From assembly GCA_965216905.1 (NCBI GenBank), contig OZ244213.1:434001-498000 (forward strand): a stretch of DNA of 64,000 bases, given 5' to 3'. A program made the position numbers and the translations under genes. This stretch comes from G965216905 sp965216905. GTDB lineage: Bacteria > Actinomycetota > Acidimicrobiia > Spongiisociales > ZC4RG35. The notes beneath the pieces were generated by a model that saw only the letters and a program-made list of their open reading frames with translations, did no database searches and was not told the origin of the DNA. Of this stretch, positions 1 through 8,106 are shown piece after piece; within the stretch, counting starts at the first letter, position 1; each line of letters opens with the position of its first letter.

Positions 1-994
1 CCGGCCATGGCGCCTCGTCGGCGTACGGGTCGTCGTCTCCGATGAAGTAGTAGCCGATTCGTTGAACCCTCCCATCGAATCGACGAGCGATCCGGTGTCC
101 CAACTCGTCGAAGGGCGCAACGACCGCGACCTCGTCCAGCATCTCATCCGAGATGAGTTCCGCCATCCCGTCCCAGTCGCCCCTCCGGCTCCGGCTGCTC
201 AACTCGGGTCCGACCTCCCAGCCGTGGGTCTCGAGAATGACGCGGTACGACGGGGTGGACGCATAGAACGCGATCTGTTTGCGGATCGCCTCGCGCCGGG
301 AGGCGACTTCGGACTCGGTTCGTCCGGTGCCGACGAATATCGTCCCGATGATCTCGACATCGCCACGATCTCGCCCCGCCGACGCAGCCCCCTGCTCGAG
401 ATTGGGGAGCACCACCTCGTCGAGATAGCGGATCGTGTGAAACGGGTGGAGATGGAACCCGTCGGCGGCGCGTCCCGCCAATCGAGTGAGATGGGCATTG
501 ACCCCTGCGATGGCGATGGGGATGTCCGGATGCTCGATCGGTCCCGGATCGAAGAATGGAGTCATCAGGGTGAAGCGGTAGTGATCGCCCTCGTACCGGA
601 GACGATCTCCGGTTTGGAAGGTCCGCCAGATCGTGCGGAGGGAAGCGATGTACTCCTCGAGGCGCGCCGTCGGTGACACCCATTCAACGGAGAAGCGACG
701 CGTCATGTGAGCACGAACCTGGGTGCCCAGCCCGAGGATGAACCGACCACCACTCCGGTCTGCAAGATCCCACGCGACCTGGGCCATCACCATCGGCGAC
801 CGAGGGAAAGCCACGGCGATCGCGGTTCCCAGTTCGAGCGTTGGTGCGGCGTCACCGGCGGTCGCCAGCGGGATGAACGGATCGTGGGCGGTTTCTGCCG
901 TGAAGAACCCGTCGAACCCGAGCCGAGCGGCCCGTTCAGCTGCGGCAGCCGCCCCGCGAACGTCGTGCGGTGGGTGGTAGTAGTCGACCTTCAT
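1..994 (-). CDS. LLM class F420-dependent oxidoreductase (C-terminus cut by window edge)
   Basis: The protein starts MKVDYYHPPHDVRGAAAAAE and reads for about 331 residues to the window edge. It has the luciferase-like TIM-barrel pattern: GFDGFFTAETAHDPF near the N-terminus, then GTAIAVAFPRSPMVMAQVAW, then SGGRFILGLGTQVRAHMTRRF. That segment is typical of F420-dependent hydride-transfer oxidoreductases. The last visible residues (YYFIGDDDPYADEAPWPG) suggest it is nearly complete, because family members run about 330-345 residues. The substrate cannot be told. The start is ATG at 994. TAGCCT lies exactly six bases upstream and there is no ribosome-binding site, which suggests a leaderless transcript. 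The product assignment is sound at family level only. Confidence 0.88.
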   Translation of the reverse strand, partial: MKVDYYHPPHDVRGAAAAAERAARLGFDGFFTAETAHDPFIPLATAGDAAPTLELGTAIAVAFPRSPMVMAQVAWDLADRSGGRFILGLGTQVRAHMTRRFSVEWVSPTARLEEYIASLRTIWRTFQTGDRLRYEGDHYRFTLMTPFFDPGPIEHPDIPIAIAGVNAHLTRLAGRAADGFHLHPFHTIRYLDEVVLPNLEQGAASAGRDRGDVEIIGTIFVGTGRTESEVASRREAIRKQIAFYASTPSYRVILETHGWEVGPELSSRSRRGDWDGMAELISDEMLDEVAVVAPFDELGHRIARRFDGRVQRIGYYFIGDDDPYADEAPWP

Positions 995-1006
995 CGGTCG
1001 AGGCTA
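995..1006 (-). promoter_or_regulatory. -10 element for a leaderless transcript
   Basis: On the minus strand TAGCCT (1006-1001) is followed by six bases and the ATG at 994. TANNNT followed by six or seven bases is the usual actinobacterial -10 to start-site geometry, so the start codon would be the first transcribed base. The same arrangement recurs in this window at 10393, 18900, 24858, 36070, 37990, 38050, 42456 and 51546. Confidence 0.4.
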
Positions 1007-1071
1007 CCGCGGCCACCGGAAGACTTGGACCTCGGCGGCGGTAACATCACAGAGGGCGACAGGTTGGGAGC

Positions 1072-1470
1072 ATGACAGGCACGAACGAAAAGCGACGGAT
1101 CGGTCGGATCATCGGCCTGCTCGGTGGTGTCGTCGCCATCGCCTGGGCCATGCGCGACCGCTTCGTGTCCATCGCCGCCCCGAAGGAACCGGAACCACCG
1201 TCGTTTCGGGTCGTCTCAACGCCTCCCCCGCCGCCTGCCGGGCAGGTCAGGCCAGAGCGCACGGCATCGGCGGTCAGCGTCCAAGACCCGGACGATCTGA
1301 CCAGGATCAATGGGGTGGGCCCGGTGTTCGAACGACGTCTCATGGAAGCGGGACTCGCCACCTTCGAATCGATTGCAGCCGCATCTGCCCGACAGGTGGC
1401 CAACGCCGCCGGAGTCACCGAGCCGCGTGCGGAGGGCTGGATCACCCAAGCGTCGATCTTGATGGGCTGA
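1072..1470 (+). CDS. Small membrane-anchored helix-hairpin-helix protein
   Basis: This 132-residue protein has a basic N-terminus (MTGTNEKRR) and a short hydrophobic segment (IIGLLGGVVAIAWAM, about residues 12-26). A proline-rich linker follows. The C-terminal domain begins DDLTRINGVGPVFERRLMEAG, a helix-hairpin-helix motif with the GVGP hairpin, and ends in a second helical pair. Such domains bind DNA non-specifically or act as protein modules. The gene lies 14 bp ahead of rlmN and is probably cotranscribed with it. GTTGGGAG about 3-10 bases before the ATG is a plausible ribosome-binding site. The biological role is unknown. Confidence 0.75.
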   Translation: MTGTNEKRRIGRIIGLLGGVVAIAWAMRDRFVSIAAPKEPEPPSFRVVSTPPPPPAGQVRPERTASAVSVQDPDDLTRINGVGPVFERRLMEAGLATFESIAAASARQVANAAGVTEPRAEGWITQASILMG

Positions 1471-1484
1471 CGGCGGTTCCGCCG

Positions 1485-2540
1485 ATGCCCTACCTGGTGA
1501 ATCCCGAAGACCTGGGCTCGTTGCTGCCCGGGGAACCACCTTTTCGTGCACGGCAGCTTCGTCGCTGGCTCTACGAAGAGCCGGTGTTGCGGGCCTCCGA
1601 CATGACCGACCTCCCACTCTCCGTCAGAGCCGGTTTGGACGGCCGACTGTTCCCGTTCATCTGCGAGACGGAACAGGTCGGTGACCGGGGAAAGACCGTC
1701 AAATGGCTGTTCCGAACCCCGGACGGCGTGGCTTTGGAATCGGTGCTGATGGGCTATCCCGATCGCGCCACGCTGTGTCTCTCCAGCCAGGCGGGTTGTG
1801 CGCTGGCCTGTACGTTCTGCGCCACCGGGCAGTTTGGATTCGACCGCAACCTCGAAACCGGGGAGATCGTCGCCCAAGCCGCCTGGGCGACCGCCTACCT
1901 CCGCCAGCACGGGATCTCGGGGACGCCGCGACGCCTCAGCAACATCGTGTTCATGGGCATGGGCGAGCCCTTGGCGAACTATCCCCGAGTTCGGGAGTCC
2001 ATCCGCAGGATGGTGGAGGAGATGGGCATCTCGGCCCGGGCCATCACCGTCTCGACGGTCGGCTTCGTGCCGGGCATGCGGAAGCTGGCCGATGAACCGT
2101 GGCCGGTGACCTTGGCGGTGAGCCTCCATGCCGCCGACGACACGCTCCGCAACACACTCGTACCCCTCAATCGTCGCTACCCCCTCCGGGAGATCGAGGC
2201 GGCCGCCGCCGAATACTTCGACAAGAAGGGGCGGCGGGTATCGCTCGAGTGGACCATGATCGATGGGGTCAACGACACCGACGAGCAGGCCGAGCGCTTG
2301 GCATCCATCGCGGTTCGCCTCCGAGCCCACGTCAACCTGATCGCCATGAACCCCACGCCGTTCACCGAACACCTGCCGTCCACCCCCGATCGCATCGACC
2401 GATTCGCGGCTCGCGTCCGAAGCAACGGTGGACACGTCACCATTCGAGATACCCGCGGCCAGGACATCGATGCGGCCTGCGGCCAACTTCGGGCCCGTGC
2501 ACAGCCCGTCCGTCTTCACAAGAGCGCGAAATCCGTCTAA
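1485..2540 (+). CDS. rlmN: 23S rRNA (adenine(2503)-C(2))-methyltransferase RlmN
   Basis: This radical-SAM enzyme methylates C2 of A2503 in 23S rRNA, and in many bacteria A37 of some tRNAs. The 351 residues match the family length. The iron-sulfur ligands are in CALACTFC (C105, C109, C112), preceded by the family signature LCLSSQAG. NIVFMGMGEPLANY and ITVSTVGFVPGM follow at the expected places. The C-terminal DIDAACGQL carries the second catalytic cysteine that holds the mCys/thioether intermediate. It sits in a short run with the HhH protein upstream and the LysM peptidase gene 48 bp downstream. The identification is firm. Confidence 0.97.
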   Translation: MPYLVNPEDLGSLLPGEPPFRARQLRRWLYEEPVLRASDMTDLPLSVRAGLDGRLFPFICETEQVGDRGKTVKWLFRTPDGVALESVLMGYPDRATLCLSSQAGCALACTFCATGQFGFDRNLETGEIVAQAAWATAYLRQHGISGTPRRLSNIVFMGMGEPLANYPRVRESIRRMVEEMGISARAITVSTVGFVPGMRKLADEPWPVTLAVSLHAADDTLRNTLVPLNRRYPLREIEAAAAEYFDKKGRRVSLEWTMIDGVNDTDEQAERLASIAVRLRAHVNLIAMNPTPFTEHLPSTPDRIDRFAARVRSNGGHVTIRDTRGQDIDAACGQLRARAQPVRLHKSAKSV

Positions 2541-2588
2541 CGTCCTCTTCGGCGGTTTCAGGGGCACCCCCCGAGACGGGGAGACTCA

Positions 2589-3647
2589 GTGCCCGACATC
2601 TTCACAGTCCCGCGGCGTCGAGCGCACGACGCCGAACCGACGGCCCAGCCTGGCTCGACCGCAGTCGCGCCGATCCGCGGTCGCCATGTTCGACCCATCC
2701 CGGTCACGGCCAGGATCCGAACGGTCGCGATTGCGCTCGTCGTGATCGCCACCGCCTCGGCCGCCTCCGCGCACTACGTCGTCGAGCCGGGTGACACGCT
2801 CAGCTCCATCGCCGTCGCGCATGGTGTCAGCGTCGCCAAGATCGTCAAGGCGAACAACATCACCAACGTCAACCTGATCCGGGTCGGACAGCGCCTCGCC
2901 ATCCCGGGTGTCGACACGGCCACCACGACGTACGTGGTCGTGCCCGGGGACACGCTCGGGGCGATCGCCCGACGCCACGGCACGACGGTGGCCGCCATCC
3001 TCGCCACCAACCAGATTCGCAACCCGAACCTGATCCGGCCCGGGCAGCGACTGACGATCCATGGCGCACCGGAAACGGCTCCTCCACCGGCTGAGATCAT
3101 CCACACGGTGAAGTCGGGAGAAACGCTCGGCGGCATCGCCGCTCGGTACGGAGTGACCACGAACGCGATCGTGGGGGCCAACGATCTGGCCGACCCCAAC
3201 CGCATCCGCATCGGCCAGAGACTGACGATTCCCAAACCTCGTGCGACCGGACCGACCGACCACCTGGGCATCGCTTGTCCGGTCCCCGGCGCCATCTTCA
3301 TCAATGACTGGGGATTTCCCAGACCCGGCGGTCGATTCCATCAGGGCACAGACTTGTTCGCCCCACGAGGAACGCCGGTGCGGGCGCCGGTCGCCGGAAC
3401 TGTCGAGGCCGTGACCGGAGACGTCGGCGGTCTCCAGTTCTGGCTCCACGGAGACGACGGCAACCTCTACATCGGGACCCACATGGATCGATTCGGCCAA
3501 GTCGGCCGCGTCTCGGCAGGCGACGTAGTGGGAGCCGTCGGCGACACCGGAAACGCCAAAGGCGCCAAGACCCATCTCCACTTCGAGATCATGATCGGGG
3601 GCAAGGGTGTGAACCCCTACCCGCATCTGGTCACCGCCTGTCGGTGA
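2589..3647 (+). CDS. Secreted LysM x3 / M23 peptidase family cell-wall protein
   Basis: The 352-residue protein has a long basic N-terminus and a hydrophobic export segment (TVAIALVVIATASAASA, about residues 45-61). Three LysM repeats follow, each recognisable by xYVVEPGDTLSSIA... or HTVKSGETLGGIA... and closing with NLIRVGQRL-type ends. The C-terminal domain is a LytM/M23 fold: the metal motif FHQGTDLF (HxxxD) and HLHFE are both present, so it may be an active zinc endopeptidase. It probably cuts or remodels peptidoglycan outside the membrane. The start is GTG at 2589, with GGGGAGA a few bases upstream. It could equally be an amidase activator of the NlpD/EnvC type, but the intact metal motifs favour catalysis. 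Confidence 0.92.
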   Translation: MPDIFTVPRRRAHDAEPTAQPGSTAVAPIRGRHVRPIPVTARIRTVAIALVVIATASAASAHYVVEPGDTLSSIAVAHGVSVAKIVKANNITNVNLIRVGQRLAIPGVDTATTTYVVVPGDTLGAIARRHGTTVAAILATNQIRNPNLIRPGQRLTIHGAPETAPPPAEIIHTVKSGETLGGIAARYGVTTNAIVGANDLADPNRIRIGQRLTIPKPRATGPTDHLGIACPVPGAIFINDWGFPRPGGRFHQGTDLFAPRGTPVRAPVAGTVEAVTGDVGGLQFWLHGDDGNLYIGTHMDRFGQVGRVSAGDVVGAVGDTGNAKGAKTHLHFEIMIGGKGVNPYPHLVTACR

Positions 3648-3651
3648 TCGA

Positions 3652-4263
3652 TCAGACCGTCGGGCGATCAATCCCGAAGATGTCGCTGGTGCGGACGTAG
3701 CGCGATCCCCCCATTCGACCGACCGCCCGCAGCGCCGCCTGGTCGATGCGGGTCCCGTCGAGCAGCGATTCCTCCACGTGGAACAGGACCACCTCGCCGA
3801 TCACGATGGTGCCCGCCATCGGCGGTCGACCGACATCGACCGTGTCGACGAGCCGGCACTCCATGGCGGCCTTGGCACCGGACACCAGCGGTGCCCCCAC
3901 CCGCACGCTGGGGACCTTGTCGAGTCCGGCAACGGCGAACTCGTCGACCTCCGAGGGCACCTCGGCGGCGGAACGATTCATCCCATCGACCATCTCCTCG
4001 GTGACGACGTTGATCGTGAACGCTCCGGTGCGACGGACGTTTCGCAGCGTGTCTTTGAATCTCCCCTCGGGTCGCACGGTTGAGAAGACCACGGACGGCG
4101 GACTTGCCGCAACCGCCGTGTAGAAGGAGAAGGGCGCGAGGTTGTCCACGCCGTCCGCTCCCCTCGTCCCGATCCAGCCGATCGGTCGAGGTACCACCAG
4201 TCCGATCAAGAGCTTGTACGCATCCGCCGGCTCGAGATCACCGGGATCGAGCACTCGCCTCAC
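3652..4263 (-). CDS. Flavin reductase family protein (FMN-binding split barrel)
   Basis: The 203 residues contain the flavoredoxin/flavin-reductase signature: KLLIGLVVPRPIGWIGTRG, then NLAPFSFYTAVAASPPSVVF, then the KDTLRN..GAFTINVV segment that holds FMN. The C-terminal half (GRMGGSRYVRTSDIF) is typical of the DUF447/flavoredoxin branch. It probably binds FMN as a dimer and either reduces flavin for a partner enzyme or acts as a small reductase. It begins with GTG at 4263, overlapping the TGA of the upstream DUF885 gene by four bases (GTGA), so the two are translationally coupled. The substrate is not evident. Confidence 0.88.
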   Translation of the reverse strand: MRRVLDPGDLEPADAYKLLIGLVVPRPIGWIGTRGADGVDNLAPFSFYTAVAASPPSVVFSTVRPEGRFKDTLRNVRRTGAFTINVVTEEMVDGMNRSAAEVPSEVDEFAVAGLDKVPSVRVGAPLVSGAKAAMECRLVDTVDVGRPPMAGTIVIGEVVLFHVEESLLDGTRIDQAALRAVGRMGGSRYVRTSDIFGIDRPTV

Positions 4264-5903
4264 GCCGGCTCCTCCATCAGCTCGACCAGGTGATCGAGCC
4301 GGACCTCGCCGTATGCGAGGAGGCGGTCATGGAAGGACCGAAGGTCACCGCCGTGGCTTTCCCGCAGATCGAGGAGGCACCGCTCACCGAGCTTGTACGA
4401 GATCGCCTGGGCCGGCCAACCGAGGTAGCGAAGCACCTCGCTCTTGGCGTAGTGCGGCGCCTGCAAGCCGATGCGATGCATGTAGTCGACCGCGATGTCG
4501 AACGACCACCGCTCGCCGGGGTGCAACGGTGCATCCGGTGGGATGGAGAGTCCGTGGTGGATGCCCAGATCGACGACCACCCGGGTCGACCGGAAGAGGT
4601 TGTTGGCCAGCATCCCGAAGCGGTACTCGGGCTTCTCGAAGTAGCCGAGTTCGTCCATCAGTCGCTCGGCATACAGCGCCCAGCCCTCTCCGAAGCCGGA
4701 GTACCAGACGAAGAGCCGGTGAAACCTCGTGAGCCGCTCGGCGTTGGCCAAGGTGGTGGCCAGCTGGAGATGGTGCCCGGGGAAGCCTTCGTGGTACGCG
4801 GTGGAGACCTCCTGGTAGAGCGGGACCGGGACATCGTGGTCGACGATGGAGTACCAGATGGACCCGGGACGCGAGAAGTCTTCGCTCGGTGCGAAGTAGT
4901 AGGCCCCCGGTGGATTGCCCGGCGGTGCCAGCTTCACGGCGACCTCTCTCGCCTGCGGCGGTACTGCGAAATGGGATCCGTCGAGTTGGGCGAGCGCCTG
5001 GCGTTGCCGAGCCTCGACGAATGAGACGAACGCACTCGCATTCGGCGCAGCACGGGCGATGTCCGTTTCGAGCAGCGTCACGACCTCGGCGAGATCGGCT
5101 CCGGGCTTGATCTCGTCGGCGAGTTGCGTCATCTCCGTGATCAGTGCTCCGACCTCGTCCCAACCCCATCGATAGCCCTCGTCGACGTCGACTTCCTTTC
5201 CAACGGCACGATCCGCGTACCTCGCATACCGATCAGGGTCGGTGCGATCGTCATCGTTCGCGGCCGGCGCATAGCTCTCGCGGAGAAACCTGCCGAACTC
5301 GCCGACCCGCGCCTTGGCACGACGGATCCCGTCCCGGACTCGAACCTGATCTCCGCTCCAACGTCCCGGTAGCTGATCGAAGGCGGAGGTACCGCCGGCC
5401 AGGGCGTCGACCTGTGCCAGTACGGCCTGCACCTGCCGAGCCGCCACGAGCCGGTTGCGGTCGATGGCGATGCGGAGCCGCTCCTCGTAGGAGTCGAAAA
5501 CCTGGTCGACGCTCTCGAGTCGGCGACAGATTGCTTCTCTCTGTTCGTCGGTCTCGGTGTCCATGAGGTCGAAGACCGAACGGATCGACTCGAAGCTGCA
5601 TCCCATCTGCGACAGGTCGTAGAGCACGTCACCGGACTCGATCCGTCGAATCTCCTCGGCGAGCCGGGCGCAGATGACCGCCGCAGCGTGTCGGTGGACT
5701 GGATCGGGATGGTCTCGATGCCTCTCCAGGAGGGCGAAGCGGTCCCGAGCGAACGCCAGTTGGCGCTCCATCCCCTCGCCGCCCAGGTCCGGCCATCGGT
5801 CGTCGAATCCGTCCACCCCCACCATCGTGGCCGTGATGGGATCGATGTCGCACTGCTCCATCACCATGGCGTCGGCGACTTCGAAGACATCAGGAGTTCC
5901 CAT
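4260..5903 (-). CDS. DUF885 family protein, putative zinc-dependent peptidase/hydrolase
   Basis: The 547-residue protein is cytoplasmic, with no signal peptide. The metal-binding core is visible as TAYHEGFPGHHLQLA (HExxxxH-type motif of DUF885), followed by GFGEGWALYAERLMDELGY, which supplies the conserved glutamates. The C-terminal helical part (AQAISYKLGERCLLDLRE) matches the family. DUF885 resembles M3/M32-type gluzincin peptidases, but few members have been characterised. It is the first gene of a pair with the flavin reductase. A second, diverged DUF885 gene lies at 11688-13337. The ATG at 5903 is 96 bp from the divergent kinase-like gene. Confidence 0.88.
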   Translation of the reverse strand: MGTPDVFEVADAMVMEQCDIDPITATMVGVDGFDDRWPDLGGEGMERQLAFARDRFALLERHRDHPDPVHRHAAAVICARLAEEIRRIESGDVLYDLSQMGCSFESIRSVFDLMDTETDEQREAICRRLESVDQVFDSYEERLRIAIDRNRLVAARQVQAVLAQVDALAGGTSAFDQLPGRWSGDQVRVRDGIRRAKARVGEFGRFLRESYAPAANDDDRTDPDRYARYADRAVGKEVDVDEGYRWGWDEVGALITEMTQLADEIKPGADLAEVVTLLETDIARAAPNASAFVSFVEARQRQALAQLDGSHFAVPPQAREVAVKLAPPGNPPGAYYFAPSEDFSRPGSIWYSIVDHDVPVPLYQEVSTAYHEGFPGHHLQLATTLANAERLTRFHRLFVWYSGFGEGWALYAERLMDELGYFEKPEYRFGMLANNLFRSTRVVVDLGIHHGLSIPPDAPLHPGERWSFDIAVDYMHRIGLQAPHYAKSEVLRYLGWPAQAISYKLGERCLLDLRESHGGDLRSFHDRLLAYGEVRLDHLVELMEEPA

Positions 5904-5999
5904 GCCGGCCGGAGGCTATCGCGTCCAGGCCCGTGCCGAAGCGTTGCGTGGAGAACGCCGCTCCGCCGAAGCCCACCGCGGCGAGTACGGTCTCCCCGG

Positions 6000-7076
6000 A
6001 TGGCCGAAGTGGTCCCCGAACTCATCGAGGTACGGAGCGACGAACGACTCGACCTGGCAGCGCTCCACGACTGGATCGGCGGCAGGTTGCCGGGTAGCGA
6101 TGGCTCGCCAACGCTCCTCCAGTTCGCCCGAGGTCGGGCGAACCTCACCTACCTTCTCCGGTACGGCGACGATTCGGCGCCAAGCGAATATGTGGTGCGC
6201 CGACCCCCTCTTGGTCCGGTGGCGCCATCGTCGCACGACATGGCGAGAGAGTTTCGAGTGTTGTCCACCTTGTGGCAGGCCTTCCCCAAGGCCGCCCGCG
6301 CCTTCCTCTTCTGCGACGACCCCGGCGTGATCGGGGCGCCGTTCTTCATCATGGAACGTCGTCACGGCGTGGTCGTCCAGCAGGTGGTCCCCCCGGTGTT
6401 CGGTGGCGGCGACGATCCGGTCGCCAACCGCCTGCTCAGCGAGGTGGTCGTCGACACGCTGGCCGAGTTCCACGATGTGGACCCGGCGGACGCGGGGCTC
6501 GGCAGTCTCGGACGACCCGTTGGCTACCTGGAGCGCCAGACGCACGGATGGATCCAACGCTGGGATGCGTCCAAGCACGACGACTTCCCCCTGGCCGATG
6601 AGGTGGCCGGATGGTTGACACGGGCACTGCCTCCCGCCGCGCGCCCCACGCTGGTCCACAACGACTGGCGCCTCGACAACATGGCGGTCTCCGAGACCGA
6701 TCCCGGTACCTGCGTCGCCGTCTACGACTGGGACATGTGCACCCGCGGCGATCCGCTGACGGACCTGGGAACGCTGATGGCCGTGTGGTACGCCCCGGAC
6801 GAATCGCCCGCCCACCTGAATCCGATGCCGACCACCGCCCCCGGGTTCATGCAACGTACCGATGCCATCGAACGCTATGCGGCTCGATCGGGGCGAGACC
6901 TGTCCGGCTTCGCGTGGTATCTGGTGTTCGGCACCTTCAAGATGGCGGTGATCCTTCAGCAGATCCACATCCGTTGGCGGCGGGGTCAGACCGACGATCA
7001 ACGATTTGCGGAGCTCGGGAAGGCCGCCCGGCGACTCATCGAGCTGGCTGCCGAACGCAGATCGCCCGTTTCCTGA
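6000..7076 (+). CDS. Aminoglycoside phosphotransferase-like (ACAD10/11-type) kinase family protein
   Basis: This is a 358-residue APH-fold kinase. The N-lobe has FARGRANLTYLLRYGDD (nucleotide loop) and YVVRRPP (strand with the ATP-binding basic residues). The C-lobe has the catalytic loop LVHNDWRLDNM (H220, D222, N227) and the metal motif VYDWDMCTRGDPLTDLG. It is closest in pattern to the phosphotransferase domain of ACAD10/ACAD11-like proteins, which phosphorylate hydroxyacyl groups, rather than to antibiotic kinases. ATG at 6000 is chosen because the conserved domain begins just after it. The open frame extends further upstream, but there it overlaps the divergent DUF885 gene. TACGGT lies eight bases before the start. 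Confidence 0.85.
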   Translation: MAEVVPELIEVRSDERLDLAALHDWIGGRLPGSDGSPTLLQFARGRANLTYLLRYGDDSAPSEYVVRRPPLGPVAPSSHDMAREFRVLSTLWQAFPKAARAFLFCDDPGVIGAPFFIMERRHGVVVQQVVPPVFGGGDDPVANRLLSEVVVDTLAEFHDVDPADAGLGSLGRPVGYLERQTHGWIQRWDASKHDDFPLADEVAGWLTRALPPAARPTLVHNDWRLDNMAVSETDPGTCVAVYDWDMCTRGDPLTDLGTLMAVWYAPDESPAHLNPMPTTAPGFMQRTDAIERYAARSGRDLSGFAWYLVFGTFKMAVILQQIHIRWRRGQTDDQRFAELGKAARRLIELAAERRSPVS

Positions 7077-7546
7077 TCCCCCGCCGCACGTTCGACCGAC
7101 TCCGACCGCACCGGTGGATGGCCACGCCGGTGCGTGAAGTGGGCCAGTGACCCGGTGAATGATATCGGGTGGAGGTGATGGGGTCCCGGACCGCCATCGA
7201 GACGGACCCGTGAAACACGGGGCTCGCGGCCACAGGAGGGGATGCGAAGCCTACGAGCTGTCATCGACGTTGCTGATCCGGGACCCGATCACCTCCACCA
7301 CATCTTCGGGGCACCCATCGGACACCCAAGTCTCACTCGGCCTGAGACGGTGTCGCTTGAACCATCACCCCCGCGGATGCGAACGCACCCTGCGATTTCC
7401 CCTCCCCCTGAGAGGCCATCACCCCCCGGCGCCGTGCCGGGACTCCGGCTGGTGACCTGATCCATACGATCATGCCGCCCCTGCGTCGACCGATGTCGCA
7501 CCGTCGACGCTGATACAGATAGTAGTGCACCACCCTCATTGAAAAC
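7077..7546. other. 470-bp gene-free convergent region
   Basis: This stretch lies between the 3' ends of the kinase-like gene (plus) and the MarR gene (minus). Open frames here are short, have no recognisable domain and show no consistent third-position GC bias. It holds a long inverted repeat (7169-7298) and a small GC hairpin (CCCGGC-5-GCCGGG, 7425-7441) that could help terminate either transcript. I see no RNA gene of a known class. Confidence 0.5.
7169..7298. repeat. 22-bp inverted repeat with 86-bp spacer
   Basis: Left arm 7169-7190 (GTGGAGGTGATGGGGTCCCG plus GA) and right arm 7277-7298 are reverse complements with a single mismatch. The arms are too far apart for a simple terminator. 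They would form a stem of 22 pairs in RNA or be paired sites for a protein. No open reading frame explains the symmetry. Confidence 0.7.
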
Positions 7547-8026
7547 TCAAGGTGGATCAGCGCCCCGCTGGAGGCTTCCTTCCGCTTCGAGCATCGCCTC
7601 CAGTACCGTCGCGACCGCAACCACCTCGTGGTCGGACATCGACTCGAACATCGAAGCATTCACCAGGGACTGTTCGATGGCCAGCCGCAGACGCTCCCCT
7701 GCCGGGGTGAGGACCAGCCGCTTCACTCGGCGGTCGGACGACGATGGTTCCCGAACGACGAATCCCAGGTCCTCGAGGCGGTCGGCCAGCGACGTGACGT
7801 AGGAAGCATCCACCGACATACGGTCGGCCATGTCGCCCATCGAACAGGTGCGATCTCCGAGATGCCGGAGCACCATGCCCTGTGGTGGGGTGAGCCCATG
7901 TTGGGCCATCACCGTGCGGAAACGCCGCCGCATCATGTCGCCGATCGCCCGAACCAGCCCCGCCAGGTGTTCACGGTCGGCGCGGTGAGAATCACTGCCG
8001 GAACGGCTGGGGGAATAACTTGGCAT
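7547..8026 (-). CDS. MarR family transcriptional regulator
   Basis: The 159-residue protein has the MarR winged-helix arrangement: LTPPQGMVLRHLGDRTCSMGDMADRM (first helices), SVDASYVTSLADRLEDLGFVVREPSSSDRRVKRLVLTPAGERL (recognition helix and wing, with the DxRxxxxxLT motif), and flanking dimerisation helices. It is transcribed away from the DrrAB-like ABC exporter, with 80 bp between their starts, so it probably controls itself and that exporter in response to a small toxic ligand. Ligand identity is unknown. Confidence 0.93.
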   Translation of the reverse strand: MPSYSPSRSGSDSHRADREHLAGLVRAIGDMMRRRFRTVMAQHGLTPPQGMVLRHLGDRTCSMGDMADRMSVDASYVTSLADRLEDLGFVVREPSSSDRRVKRLVLTPAGERLRLAIEQSLVNASMFESMSDHEVVAVATVLEAMLEAEGSLQRGADPP

Positions 8027-8029
8027 GTA

Positions 8030-8040
8030 TCAACAATTGA
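8030..8040. promoter_or_regulatory. Possible MarR operator in divergent promoter region
   Basis: TCAACAATTGA is a 4-3-4 dyad lying just upstream of the MarR start, inside an AT-rich 80-bp divergent region. TTGACT (8037-8042) could be a -35 for the exporter, but no good -10 was found. The assignment rests on position and symmetry only. Confidence 0.3.
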
Positions 8041-8106
8041 CTCTACCGTACTTTTGAATCTTTCACTTCCCTCGTTCTTTCAGTTCCGCCGCCACCGAGG
8101 ACTCTC

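Noticed and set aside
7159..7455. 98-residue open frame in the gene-free stretch
   Set aside because: Composition is proline-, arginine- and histidine-rich and partly produced by the inverted repeat. There is no ribosome-binding site or leaderless element at the right spacing.
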